The notes under the pieces are model-generated. The model was not told the origin of the DNA, searched no databases, and was given only the letters and a program-made list of their open reading frames with translations. From NCBI GenBank assembly GCA_017307375.1, contig JAFKFH010000009.1, positions 186,001 to 250,000 of the forward strand: 64,000 nucleotides of DNA, written 5' to 3'. The position numbers were made by a program, and so were the translations under genes. Within the stretch, counting starts at the first letter, position 1. The number at the start of each line of letters is the position of its first letter. This document shows positions 46,105 through 54,438 of the stretch, piece by piece. Origin of the DNA: Alphaproteobacteria bacterium (GTDB lineage Bacteria > Pseudomonadota > Alphaproteobacteria > Ferrovibrionales > Ferrovibrionaceae).

Positions 46105-47004
46105 ATGCCCCGTCGCCGCATGCCATCGCTGTCTGCCCTGCGCTGTTTCGAAGCCCTCGGTCGGCATCTGAGCTTCACCCGAGCCGGCACGGAGCTCGGC
46201 ATCACCCAGGCCGCGGTCAGCCGCCAGATCAAGGCGCTGGAAGAAGACCTAGCCGTCCGGCTGGTTACCCGGGGGGCCGGCGGCAACAGCCTGACGGCCG
46301 CCGGGGAGATCCTGTTCGGCGGCGTCCATCGCGCCTTCGGCACCATCGAGGACACGGTCCAGCGGATCACCGGATCGGGCGAGCGCGAGATCCTCAATGT
46401 CAGCCTCGCGCCCTATTTCTCGGCCTGCTGGCTGACGCCGCGGCTGATGGCTTTCGTGCAGCGCCACCAGAATATCGATCTCAGGCTGCACCACTCCTAT
46501 CAGCCGGCCGACCATCGCCGCGAAGGTATCGAGATCGGCATCAACTGGGGGGCCGGGGCCTGGCCGGGGGTAGTCAAGGAAAAGATCCTCGATGGTGGCT
46601 TGACGCCGGTGGCCGCACCCGGCCTGCTGTCGCATCTCGACCTCGGCGGCGATCCGGCACGCCTGCTGGCCGCCACGCTGCTCTACGAATTCGACATCGG
46701 CGACTGGCGGCTCTGGTTCGCGGAGATGGGCCATGCCATGCCGACCGAGGCACGCGCCTTGCGGCTCAGCGACAGCCACGCCTTGCGCAGGGCGGCGATC
46801 GACGGCCACGGCATTGCCCTGTTCTGCCACGGCCTGGTGCAGGCCGACCTGGCGGCGGGGCTGCTGGTCCAGCCCTTCGGCCATGTCGTCCACACCGGCT
46901 ACGACTACTACCTCAACTATGCCGAGGATGCCGAGTTGACGGCCAAGGCAAAGGCATTCCGCCACTGGATCCTGGACGAGGTGGCGCGGGCACCGCTGGC
47001 CTAG
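46105..47004 (+). CDS. LysR-type regulator, GcvA-like
   Basis: A 299-residue regulator with the winged helix 'SALRCFEALGRHLSFTRAGTELGITQAAVSRQIKALEEDLAVRLVTR' at residues of about 8-55 and a LysR co-inducer domain after residue 90. The N-terminus is typical for the GcvA branch. It is divergent from the cyclodeaminase/binding-protein pair with 100 bp between, so it probably controls them and itself. The intergenic gap contains no palindrome I can name confidently. Confidence 0.9.
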   Translation: MPRRRMPSLSALRCFEALGRHLSFTRAGTELGITQAAVSRQIKALEEDLAVRLVTRGAGGNSLTAAGEILFGGVHRAFGTIEDTVQRITGSGEREILNVSLAPYFSACWLTPRLMAFVQRHQNIDLRLHHSYQPADHRREGIEIGINWGAGAWPGVVKEKILDGGLTPVAAPGLLSHLDLGGDPARLLAATLLYEFDIGDWRLWFAEMGHAMPTEARALRLSDSHALRRAAIDGHGIALFCHGLVQADLAAGLLVQPFGHVVHTGYDYYLNYAEDAELTAKAKAFRHWILDEVARAPLA

Positions 47005-47091
47005 CCTTTCGGGGATGGCGCTGGCCCCGGCATCGGCATAAACACAACCCCATGATCGCTCACACGCCAGCCTGCGGGGCCGCCGAACGTC

Positions 47092-48555
47092 ATGGAGCAT
47101 GAGGGCCGGGCCATCCGGGGTGTCCGCCTCGCCCTGCTGAGCAATATTGCCGGCGTGGTCCTGCAGACGTTGATCATGGCCGTGCTGGCGCGGCTGGTCA
47201 CTGCGGTGGACTACGGTCTGCTGGCGGGCGCGCTGGTTGTCATGCGCCTGGCCCAGCACCTGCTTTCCTCCGGCCCGGAGCGCGCTGTCCTGTTGCTGTC
47301 CGAGCCGAGCTCGCAGTTGCTGAGCGCAGCCTTCTGGGCCTTGACCGCGACCGGCACCGCCGGGGCGCTGCTGATCGCGGCGGGGGCGGGGCTGGCCGCA
47401 GTGGCCGGGGTCGACGCCTCGTACGCGGCGACCGTCGCCGCGTTGGCGCCGCTGCTGCCTTTAACGACCGCTTCCGTCGTGCTGCGGGTCGCGCTGCGCC
47501 GGCATTTCGCGTTCGGCCGGCTGGGGCTGGCCGACATCGGGGCCCAGTTGATCGGGGGCGGGCTCGTCGCAGTCGCGGTCATCGCCGGCGCTCCGGGCGT
47601 GACGGCGCTGGTCGTCGGCCAGCTGGCCACGAGCCTGCTGCAGACCATGCTCTACGCCGCCTTTGCCTTGGGTGGCGGCTATGTCAGCCTCACCCGCCTC
47701 CCCGCGCAGTGGTGGCCGTTGCTGCGACCGATGCTGACGGCCAGCCTGTCGATCTCCCGCACCTCGTTCCTGGAAGTCTTGCACAGCCAGTTGCCGGCGG
47801 CGCTGATCGGCGCCCTGCTCGGGCGATCGCCCCTCGGCCTCTACAACCGCGCCACCGCCCTCGTCCAGGTGCCGATCGAAGTCGTCGTCACCTCGGTCAC
47901 GCGGGTGCGCATCGGCACCATCGTCTTGCTTCGCGAGGACATGATCGCCTTGCGCGCAGCCTGCCACGAATTGATCGAAATGGTCGCGGCTCTCGCCCTA
48001 CCGCTCTGTTGTGGCGCAGCCGTCGCCGCGCCGGTATTGACCGCCACGGTGCTTGGACCAGACTGGCTGGCGGCCGTTCCGGCGGTGCGCTGGACCGTCG
48101 CCTTCGTCACCTTCTCCGTGCTGCTCCATGTGGTCGGCACCATCAACGAGGGATTGCTCCGGCTCGATGAGCGATTCCGGCTTCAAGTGGTGGCGATCAT
48201 CGCCAGCACTGCCGGCCTGGTGCTCGGCACCCTTGCTGGCGGCCTGACCGGCGCGCTGGCCGGGTTGACGGCGAGTTGGGCCTTGTTTCTGGCGCTGCAT
48301 CTGCGGCTTGCCGCGCGAAGCCTCCGGCTGCCGATAGCCGGCCTGCTCGCGAAGCTGCTGCCCGGAACGGTCGCCGGGATTGGCTGCGCCATCGCGGCCG
48401 AGGCAGTATTGATCCTGCTGGCGGGCCAGCCGGAGCCGATCCGGCTGGCAGCCGCAATCCTGATTTGCGCCGCCGTGACCGTTGCCACCTACACGATCTT
48501 CTTTCGATCCCTGTGGCGCCAGCTGTTGCGCTATGTCGGCGTCGGTGACCGATGA
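47092..48555 (+). CDS. Polysaccharide flippase, Wzx-type (MOP superfamily)
   Basis: A 487-residue membrane protein with about 12-14 hydrophobic spans. 'LLSNIAGVVLQTLIMAVLARLVTAVDYGLLAGALVV' at the N-terminus, 'ALLGRSPLGLYNRATALVQVPIEVV' in the middle and the overall layout match lipopolysaccharide or exopolysaccharide flippases. It moves lipid-linked glycans across the inner membrane. It stands alone here, with no polymerase or glycosyltransferase next to it. Confidence 0.85.
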   Translation: MEHEGRAIRGVRLALLSNIAGVVLQTLIMAVLARLVTAVDYGLLAGALVVMRLAQHLLSSGPERAVLLLSEPSSQLLSAAFWALTATGTAGALLIAAGAGLAAVAGVDASYAATVAALAPLLPLTTASVVLRVALRRHFAFGRLGLADIGAQLIGGGLVAVAVIAGAPGVTALVVGQLATSLLQTMLYAAFALGGGYVSLTRLPAQWWPLLRPMLTASLSISRTSFLEVLHSQLPAALIGALLGRSPLGLYNRATALVQVPIEVVVTSVTRVRIGTIVLLREDMIALRAACHELIEMVAALALPLCCGAAVAAPVLTATVLGPDWLAAVPAVRWTVAFVTFSVLLHVVGTINEGLLRLDERFRLQVVAIIASTAGLVLGTLAGGLTGALAGLTASWALFLALHLRLAARSLRLPIAGLLAKLLPGTVAGIGCAIAAEAVLILLAGQPEPIRLAAAILICAAVTVATYTIFFRSLWRQLLRYVGVGDR

Positions 48556-48677
48556 AACCGGATCGTTTCCGCCGGCAGGATTGAGCGATTCGGCATGGAA
48601 GTTGAGCGCCACAGGCGCGACCGCCTGCCGCTCACATGCCAGAATCGGGCATTCGTTCGACGATCCGCGAGGCAGAG

Positions 48678-49517
48678 ATGACGTTCGGCGGCGACAGCAG
48701 CCCGATTCGCCTGGGTTCCGGTCCGCGCACCATGCTGATACGACCGGGCGTCGGCGCCGCCGGCCATATCGTGCAGCGATCGGACCTGACATCGCACCGC
48801 CTCGTCGTGGAACAGGCGACCCTGATCCTGGTCGAGGAAGGGCAGAAGCGCATCACCTGGTCGGGCGGGACGACCGCGGCCAGGCCCGGCGAGACGCTGT
48901 CGCTGCAGCCCGGGGAAATCGTCGATATCGCCAACACGCCCGGTCCGGCCGGCTGCTACCGGGCGCTGTGGATCGTCTGGTCGCCGGCGATGATCGATGC
49001 CGGTGGCCGGCAGCCCGGGCCCGCGGTCGCAGCGCATGCCGGCCTCGGCGGCGATTTTCTGGCGGCCTACCATCGTGCCTTCGATGCCCTCGACGAGGCC
49101 TGCAAGCTGCCGGCCAGCATCGCGGTCAGCCGGCTTGGCGAAATCCTGCTGTGGCTGGCCGAGAGGGGATTTCACTTTCGCCCCCCTGCGCCACCATCGG
49201 TCGGCCAGCAGGTCCGGCATCTGCTGTCAGCCGACCCGTCGGCCGACTGGTCGATGCAGCGCATGGCCCGGGCGACCGCCACCAGCATCCCGACCTTGCG
49301 ACGGCGGCTGGCGGCCGAGGGCGTCGCCTTCCGCGACCTGATCCAGGATGTCCGCATGTCGCATGCCCTGGCACTGCTGCAGAATACCGACGAGCCGGTG
49401 CTGCATGTCGCCCTGGCGGCCGGCTATGCCTCGGCCTCGCGCTTCGCCGCCCGCTTTCGTGCCCGTTTCGGCTATCTGCCGACCGATATCCGCGGCCAGA
49501 ACCGCGGCCGCCCCTGA
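48678..49517 (+). CDS. AraC-family regulator
   Basis: A 279-residue regulator if started at ATG 48678 with GAGG about 8 bp upstream; ATG 48636 is also in frame. The N-terminal part is a beta-rich sensing domain without a clear cupin metal site, and the C-terminal 95 residues carry the AraC DNA-binding domain ('WSMQRMARATATSIPTLRRRLAAEG', 'VALAAGYASASRFAARFRARFGYLPTDIR'). It lies 17 bp before the GST gene and is likely to share its transcript. Confidence 0.85.
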   Translation: MTFGGDSSPIRLGSGPRTMLIRPGVGAAGHIVQRSDLTSHRLVVEQATLILVEEGQKRITWSGGTTAARPGETLSLQPGEIVDIANTPGPAGCYRALWIVWSPAMIDAGGRQPGPAVAAHAGLGGDFLAAYHRAFDALDEACKLPASIAVSRLGEILLWLAERGFHFRPPAPPSVGQQVRHLLSADPSADWSMQRMARATATSIPTLRRRLAAEGVAFRDLIQDVRMSHALALLQNTDEPVLHVALAAGYASASRFAARFRARFGYLPTDIRGQNRGRP

Positions 49518-49534
49518 CGCAAAAGGAGAACTTC

Positions 49535-50176
49535 ATGCTGAAGATCCATCACCTCGGCCACTCGCAGTCGGAGCGTATCGTCTGGCTCTGCGAGGAACTC
49601 GGGGTGCCCTACGAACTGGTGAAACACACCCGTGATGCCGTCACCCGCCTGTCCCCGCCCGAACTGAAGGCACTGCACCCGCTGGGCGCCGCGCCGCTGA
49701 TCGAGACCGAGGGCAGGCTGATGGCGGAATCGGCGGCGATCGTGGCGTTCCTCCTGGCACGATACGGCCAGGGACGGCTGGAATATGGTCCTGACCATCC
49801 GGATTTCGCCGACTACCTCTACTGGTTCCACTTCGCCAACGGCAACCTGCAGCCGGTAATGGGGCGATCGATGGTCGTCGCGCGCTGTGGCCTGGCGGCC
49901 GATCACCCGATGCAGGTATCGGTCCAGGGCCGGCTCGACAAGGTTCTGGCGCTGATCGAGGCGCGCCTGGCCGACAACGCCTATCTTGCCGGCAAGGATT
50001 TCACCGCCGCCGACGTGATGAGCGTTTTTTCGCTGACCACGATGCGCCTGTTCCACCCGGTGGATCTGGCACCCTATCCGAACATCCTGGCCTACCTGCA
50101 ACGCATCGCCGCGCGGCCAGGCTATCAGCGCGCCATGGCCAAGGGCGATCCCGACCTCAAGCCGCTGCTGACCTGA
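49535..50176 (+). CDS. Glutathione S-transferase
   Basis: A 213-residue GST with an N-terminal thioredoxin-like domain ('LKIHHLGHSQSERIVWLCEELGVPYEL', 'LHPLGAAPLIETEGRLMAESAAIVAFLL') and an all-helical C-terminal domain. The catalytic residue is probably Ser in 'SQSERI', as in bacterial theta- or beta-like forms. It conjugates or reduces with glutathione; the substrate is unknown. AAGGAGAA precedes ATG 49535. It follows an AraC regulator gene. Confidence 0.9.
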   Translation: MLKIHHLGHSQSERIVWLCEELGVPYELVKHTRDAVTRLSPPELKALHPLGAAPLIETEGRLMAESAAIVAFLLARYGQGRLEYGPDHPDFADYLYWFHFANGNLQPVMGRSMVVARCGLAADHPMQVSVQGRLDKVLALIEARLADNAYLAGKDFTAADVMSVFSLTTMRLFHPVDLAPYPNILAYLQRIAARPGYQRAMAKGDPDLKPLLT

Positions 50177-50185
50177 GGCGGGCCG

Positions 50186-50220
50186 GCCGCCGCTCCGGCC
50201 ATCCGGGCCGTAGCGGCGGC
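50186..50220. terminator. Hairpin between convergent GST and CYTH-CHAD genes
   Basis: GCCGCCGCT (50186-50194) pairs with AGCGGCGGC (50212-50220) across a 17-base loop, in the 48-bp gap between two converging stop codons. There is no T run on either strand. Confidence 0.45.
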
Positions 50221-50224
50221 ACCT

Positions 50225-51772
50225 TCAGGAGTGCCTGTCGGAAGTCTCGTCGGCTTCCGGGACCGACCAGTAGGGCTTCAGGTCGTCGAAGGCTGCCCAG
50301 GCTTCAGGCAGCCGGCTCAGATGATCGTGGGTCAGCGCGGCATACCAGCCGTCGACCACGGCAGCGGCCTTGGCATTCGACGCGCTGCGCTCCTTGGCCG
50401 CCTTGGCCATCAGCCCTTCGCCGACCGCGGCATCGTTGAGCACGCCCAGCACGTCCTGCAGGCCCGACAGCGCGGCCAACTGCTTGCGGACGGCCTTCTT
50501 CGGATAAAGCGCACGGAAGAATTCGGCCGCATAGCGCATCGTCTTCGCGCGGATGCGGACGCGATGGAGGTCTTCGGCCGCCAACTCGGCGTGGCGACGG
50601 CCGAGCTTGCGCAGCTTCTTGCGGCGGGTATGCAGCAAGGCCCCGGCAAAATCCTCGATGGGTGCAGCCGCCGCCTGGGGCCAATCCTCGCGTTCAAGCC
50701 ACAGCAGGAGGTCGAGGATCAGCTGGTTGTAGCGCGCCTCGCCCAGCGCCGTGCGGACCGCGACATAGGCCTCGTCGCGCTTGCGCCGGCAGGATTGGAC
50801 CAGCCGGGCAAGATCCTTGTCGTCGGCGCGGCGGGCCATCAGCGGCGCCATGATGTCGCCCAGGAAGACGTCCCAGTCGCGGGCCGGGCCGAGTTCACCG
50901 GCCAGCCAGCCGAGCTCGGCAGTCAGCCGCTCGGCCTCCTTGTCGCCCTCGAAAACCGGCGCGAACAGTTTGAAGGCCGACCGCAGGCGGCGCAAGGCCA
51001 CGCGCGTCTGATGCACTCCTTCGGGATCCTCGCCCGCGCGCGCGGCCCATTCGGCACCGAGCAAATGGCGCAGGCATTCGCGCGCGATGGTGGCGAAGGC
51101 CTGGGCGACGGTCTGTCCTTCCTCCAGCGGCGGGGTATCCGCATGCGCGACTTCCGGCCTGGTGCCATCGACCAGCGCATAGCCGCGCGCCGATTTCGGC
51201 GTCGGATCGAAGCGGAACGGCACGGTATCGGCCAGGCGGCGCGCCAGCTGATAGACCGCGGTGCGATCGCCGTGCTTCAGTTCGAGCTCGGCTTCCGAAA
51301 TCGCCGCCCTGGCGTCTTCGCGATGCACATTGCCGGTATCGAGGGCCAGTTCGATCATCGCCTGGCCGAAGCCGATCATCGTCGCGGTGCGGCGGACATC
51401 GGTGGTGAACTGCGGAACCAGCGGCCCTTCCGCCAGGGCCCGCGCCACCTTGTCGGGCAGCGGTATCGGCCGCAGCAGATCAGGCTCCGGGACCGGTCCG
51501 GGAACCTCGAATTCCCATTCGTGGCGCGACAGCGCGGCGATCGTGCCGTCGGCGGTCAACTTGAGGGTCTGGACATGGCGGCGCCCGATCTTGCGCACGC
51601 GCAAGGTCGCCCCCAGGCTGCGCAGGGCCTGGTCAGGGGTATCGTAATAGGTGCCGACGAGACGTTTCGTGGTCGACCCAGCCAGGAACGGCTGGATCAG
51701 CGGATGCGCCTTCAGCGCCTTGAGCCCGGCGCTGGTCAGCGCCAGCTTGAGCTCGAATTCGATGGATGACAT
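50225..51772 (-). CDS. CYTH-CHAD protein, inorganic triphosphatase type
   Basis: A 515-residue protein. Residues 1-200 are a CYTH domain, starting with the signature 'EFELKLALTS' and 'RLVGTYYDTPDQALRSLGATLRVRKIG', which hydrolyses triphosphates in a tunnel of acidic and basic residues. From about residue 225 a CHAD domain follows: 'VHQTRVALRRLRSAFKLFAPVF' and 'LHRVRIRAKTMRYAAEFFRALYP' with its conserved His and basic residues, known to bind polyphosphate granules. It is divergent from PPK2, 107 bp away. Confidence 0.93.
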   Translation of the reverse strand: MSSIEFELKLALTSAGLKALKAHPLIQPFLAGSTTKRLVGTYYDTPDQALRSLGATLRVRKIGRRHVQTLKLTADGTIAALSRHEWEFEVPGPVPEPDLLRPIPLPDKVARALAEGPLVPQFTTDVRRTATMIGFGQAMIELALDTGNVHREDARAAISEAELELKHGDRTAVYQLARRLADTVPFRFDPTPKSARGYALVDGTRPEVAHADTPPLEEGQTVAQAFATIARECLRHLLGAEWAARAGEDPEGVHQTRVALRRLRSAFKLFAPVFEGDKEAERLTAELGWLAGELGPARDWDVFLGDIMAPLMARRADDKDLARLVQSCRRKRDEAYVAVRTALGEARYNQLILDLLLWLEREDWPQAAAAPIEDFAGALLHTRRKKLRKLGRRHAELAAEDLHRVRIRAKTMRYAAEFFRALYPKKAVRKQLAALSGLQDVLGVLNDAAVGEGLMAKAAKERSASNAKAAAVVDGWYAALTHDHLSRLPEAWAAFDDLKPYWSVPEADETSDRHS

Positions 51773-51879
51773 GAAGTCCGTGGGTTGCGAGAAGCCGTGA
51801 CGACTAGTGTTGCACCGCCGGTGAGTTGTCGACTTAACTTACCCGTCGGACAGATCGTGTGTCAAACCAAGGGGACAAA

Positions 51880-52695
51880 ATGGCCAAGCTGCACGCCCAG
51901 AGGCTGAAGGACGTCAACCCGAAAGCGGGCAAGACCAGCAAGGACGAGGCCGAGGCCCGCCTGGCCGAGTTGCACGATCGCTTTCTGACCATCCAGCAAG
52001 CCTTCATCGCCCAGCGCCAGCGCGCCCTGGTGGTGCTCGAAGGGTGGGATGCCTCGGGCAAGGGCGGGCTGATCCGGCGGCTGACCGCGCCGTTCGATCC
52101 GCGGGTCTCGAAAGTCTGGCCGATCGGGGCACCGACCGCGCAGGAGCAGGAAATTCACTATCTCTACCGCTTCTGGGATCGCCTGCCCGGCCCCGGCACC
52201 ATCGCCGTGTTCGACCGGTCGTGGTATGGCCGGGTCCTGGTCGAGCGGGTCGAGGAGTTGGTCGCCCAGAAAGCGTGGAAGCGCGCCTATGGCGAGATCA
52301 ACGAGTTCGAGCGTATGCTGGCCGACGACGGCGTCCGCATCATCAAGCTGTTCCTGCATATTTCCAAGGAGGAGCAGTTGCGGCGCTTCGAGGAGCGGCT
52401 GACCGTGCCCTACAAGCGCTGGAAGATCACGCTGGAGGATTTCCGCAACCGGTCGCGCTGGAAGGATTACGAGAAGGCCGTCGACGCGATGCTGGAGAAG
52501 ACCTCGACCAAACATGCGCCCTGGCATGTGCTGCCGGCCGACAACAAGCACCATGCCAGGGTCGTCGGACTGACGCTGATTGCCGACCGCATGTCCGAAG
52601 GCCTCGACCTGTCGCCGCCCGACCTGTCGCCGGAATTGCGTGCCGAAGCCGCGCGCCTCGGCCGGTCCGACCCGGCGGCAAAGACCCTGGACTGA
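51880..52695 (+). CDS. ppk2: Polyphosphate kinase 2
   Basis: A 271-residue PPK2-family kinase: Walker A 'LEGWDASGKGGLIRRL' (about residues 50-65), 'DRSWYGRVLVERVEEL' (Walker B-type lid region) and 'FEERLTVPYKRWKIT'. PPK2 uses polyphosphate to phosphorylate nucleotides, or the reverse; the class cannot be fixed by eye. I prefer ATG 51880 because AAGGGGAC lies just upstream; GTG 51859 would add seven residues. It sits divergent from CYTH-CHAD and 34 bp before a CobW-type gene. Confidence 0.93.
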   Translation: MAKLHAQRLKDVNPKAGKTSKDEAEARLAELHDRFLTIQQAFIAQRQRALVVLEGWDASGKGGLIRRLTAPFDPRVSKVWPIGAPTAQEQEIHYLYRFWDRLPGPGTIAVFDRSWYGRVLVERVEELVAQKAWKRAYGEINEFERMLADDGVRIIKLFLHISKEEQLRRFEERLTVPYKRWKITLEDFRNRSRWKDYEKAVDAMLEKTSTKHAPWHVLPADNKHHARVVGLTLIADRMSEGLDLSPPDLSPELRAEAARLGRSDPAAKTLD

Positions 52696-52729
52696 GATTG
52701 CCCCGGATTGAGTAGGAAGGATCACGAAG

Positions 52730-53854
52730 ATGACGACGACTGAGGAACGCCTGCCGGTCTCCGTCCTGACCGGCTTCCTCGGCAGCGGCAAGACGACGCT
52801 GTTGAATCGCCTGCTGCAGCATCCCGACATGGCCGACACCGCGGTGGTGGTCAACGAATTCGGCGAAATCGGCATCGACCATGCCCTGATCGCCAAGGCT
52901 GACGAATCGACGGTCCTGCTGAACTCGGGCTGCCTGTGCTGCACCGTGCGCAACGACCTGGTCGATACGTTGCGCGACCTGTTCATCAAGCGGGTCAAGG
53001 GCGAGGTGCCGGAGTTCAGGCGCATCGTGGTCGAGACCACGGGTCTCGCCGATCCCGCGCCGATCCTGCATACGCTGATGCAGGACCCGCTGATCTCCAG
53101 CCGCTATCGGCTGGACGGGGTGATCACCACGGTCGACGGGGTCAACGGCGCCGGGACGCTGGATCGCCAGGTCGAGGCGGTCAAGCAGGCGGCTGTCGCC
53201 GACCGCGTGCTGCTGACCAAGTCCGACATCGCCGACCCGGCTGCCGTCGCCGCGCTCCGCGCCCGGCTGGCGCAGCTCAATCCCGGGGCGCCGCTGTTCC
53301 TAACCGTCGACGGCGGCATCGAGCCGGCCAAGCTGTTCGACGCCGGTCTCTACAACCCGGCGACCAAGACGGCCGACGTCCGTGCCTGGCTGAACGCCGA
53401 GGCCTACGAACCGCATGGCCATGATCACGATCACGGTCATCATGATCACGACCATGGCCACCACCATGATCACGGCCATGGGCATGATCATCAGAACCCG
53501 CATGACGTGAACCGGCACGACGACCGGATCGGTTCCTTCTGCCTGACCTTCGACGAGCCGTTCGACTGGAACCAGCTGGCCACCTGGCTCGATCTGCTGG
53601 CCGCCTATCGCGGCGACGACCTGCTGCGCGTCAAGGGCATCGTCAATGTCAGCGGCCTCGACAACCCGGTGGTGGTGCACGGCGTGCAGCACATCTTCCA
53701 CCCGCCGGCGACCCTGCCGGGCTGGCCCGACGACGATCGCCGCTCGCGCATCGTGTTCATCACCCGCGACCTGTCGCGCGAGCTGATCGAGCAGACCTTC
53801 ACCGCCATGTACCAGACGATGAAGGACGCCAAGGAGAAGACGGACGCGGCCTAG
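52730..53854 (+). CDS. CobW/COG0523-type GTPase metallochaperone with a His-rich linker
   Basis: A 374-residue G3E GTPase. Motifs: Walker A 'GFLGSGKTT' (residues about 15-23), 'VVNEFGEIGIDHAL', the metal-binding 'GCLCCTV' (CxCC, about residue 67), 'TTGLADPAPI', 'LTKSD'. A roughly 30-residue stretch around 227-255 is almost only His, Asp and Gly, before the CobW C-terminal domain ('GIVNVSG', 'VVHGVQHIFHPPATLPGWP'). Such proteins deliver Zn or other metals under scarcity. No Zur box is evident upstream. It ends in a 4-bp overlap with a convergent GNAT gene. Confidence 0.92.
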   Translation: MTTTEERLPVSVLTGFLGSGKTTLLNRLLQHPDMADTAVVVNEFGEIGIDHALIAKADESTVLLNSGCLCCTVRNDLVDTLRDLFIKRVKGEVPEFRRIVVETTGLADPAPILHTLMQDPLISSRYRLDGVITTVDGVNGAGTLDRQVEAVKQAAVADRVLLTKSDIADPAAVAALRARLAQLNPGAPLFLTVDGGIEPAKLFDAGLYNPATKTADVRAWLNAEAYEPHGHDHDHGHHDHDHGHHHDHGHGHDHQNPHDVNRHDDRIGSFCLTFDEPFDWNQLATWLDLLAAYRGDDLLRVKGIVNVSGLDNPVVVHGVQHIFHPPATLPGWPDDDRRSRIVFITRDLSRELIEQTFTAMYQTMKDAKEKTDAA

Positions 53855-54438
53855 AGATCGCGCAGCCAGAACTGCATCGGTTTTGCGCTCTGGCTGGTCT
53901 CGTCCAGGTCCTGCCACGCGAACGTGGTGGTCATGCCCGGTTCCGGCCGATATCCCCGCTTGCGCCAGAAATCGTCGAGCGGGCGATACCCGGCCGGACG
54001 GCGCGGATGATCGGCCGGCCGCTGCACCGCGCAGAAAGCGGCAACTGCGGCGCCGCAGCGGCGCGCCCGGGCCTCGCGCCCGTCGAAGAACCCATGCCCG
54101 ATGCCGCGGCCGCGATAGGCCGACAGCAGGATCGATTCGCCGAAGTAGAAGATGCGGCCGAGATCCATGCCGCGCGCCAGGAACGGCGCCTTGACGTCGT
54201 CGGTCTCGTCGGCAAGCGGCAGGGCGGTGGCGGCGCCGACAACCTCGGTGCCGTCGAGGGCGGCGACCACCACGGCCTCGGGTGCGTCGATATAGGTCTG
54301 CAGGTAACCGCGCTCATAGGCGAAATCGCCGTCGTAGAGATAGGGAAAGTCGCGGAACACGGCGATGCGCAGGCGCGCCAGCGCGTCGCGGTTCACGGCA
54401 ATGGCATCGCCAGACCAGGTTTCGAGGCGGATGGTCAC
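53851..54438 (-). CDS. GNAT N-acetyltransferase in an ABC importer operon
   Basis: A 195-residue protein with the GNAT core 'VVVAALDGTEVVGAATALPL' (beta 2-4) and the acetyl-CoA loop 'AYRGRGIGHGFFDGREARAR' (R/Q-x-x-G-x-G/A, about residue 109). The substrate is unknown. Its ATG 54438 overlaps the stop of the ABC ATPase gene, so it is co-translated with the transporter; it may modify the imported compound. Confidence 0.85.
   Translation of the reverse strand: MTIRLETWSGDAIAVNRDALARLRIAVFRDFPYLYDGDFAYERGYLQTYIDAPEAVVVAALDGTEVVGAATALPLADETDDVKAPFLARGMDLGRIFYFGESILLSAYRGRGIGHGFFDGREARARRCGAAVAAFCAVQRPADHPRRPAGYRPLDDFWRKRGYRPEPGMTTTFAWQDLDETSQSAKPMQFWLRDL

Noticed and set aside
53410-53500. Repeat array (CATGATCACG-like units) in the CobW-type gene
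   Set aside because: It is codon repetition of a His/Asp/Gly-rich linker in frame, not a CRISPR or non-coding repeat.
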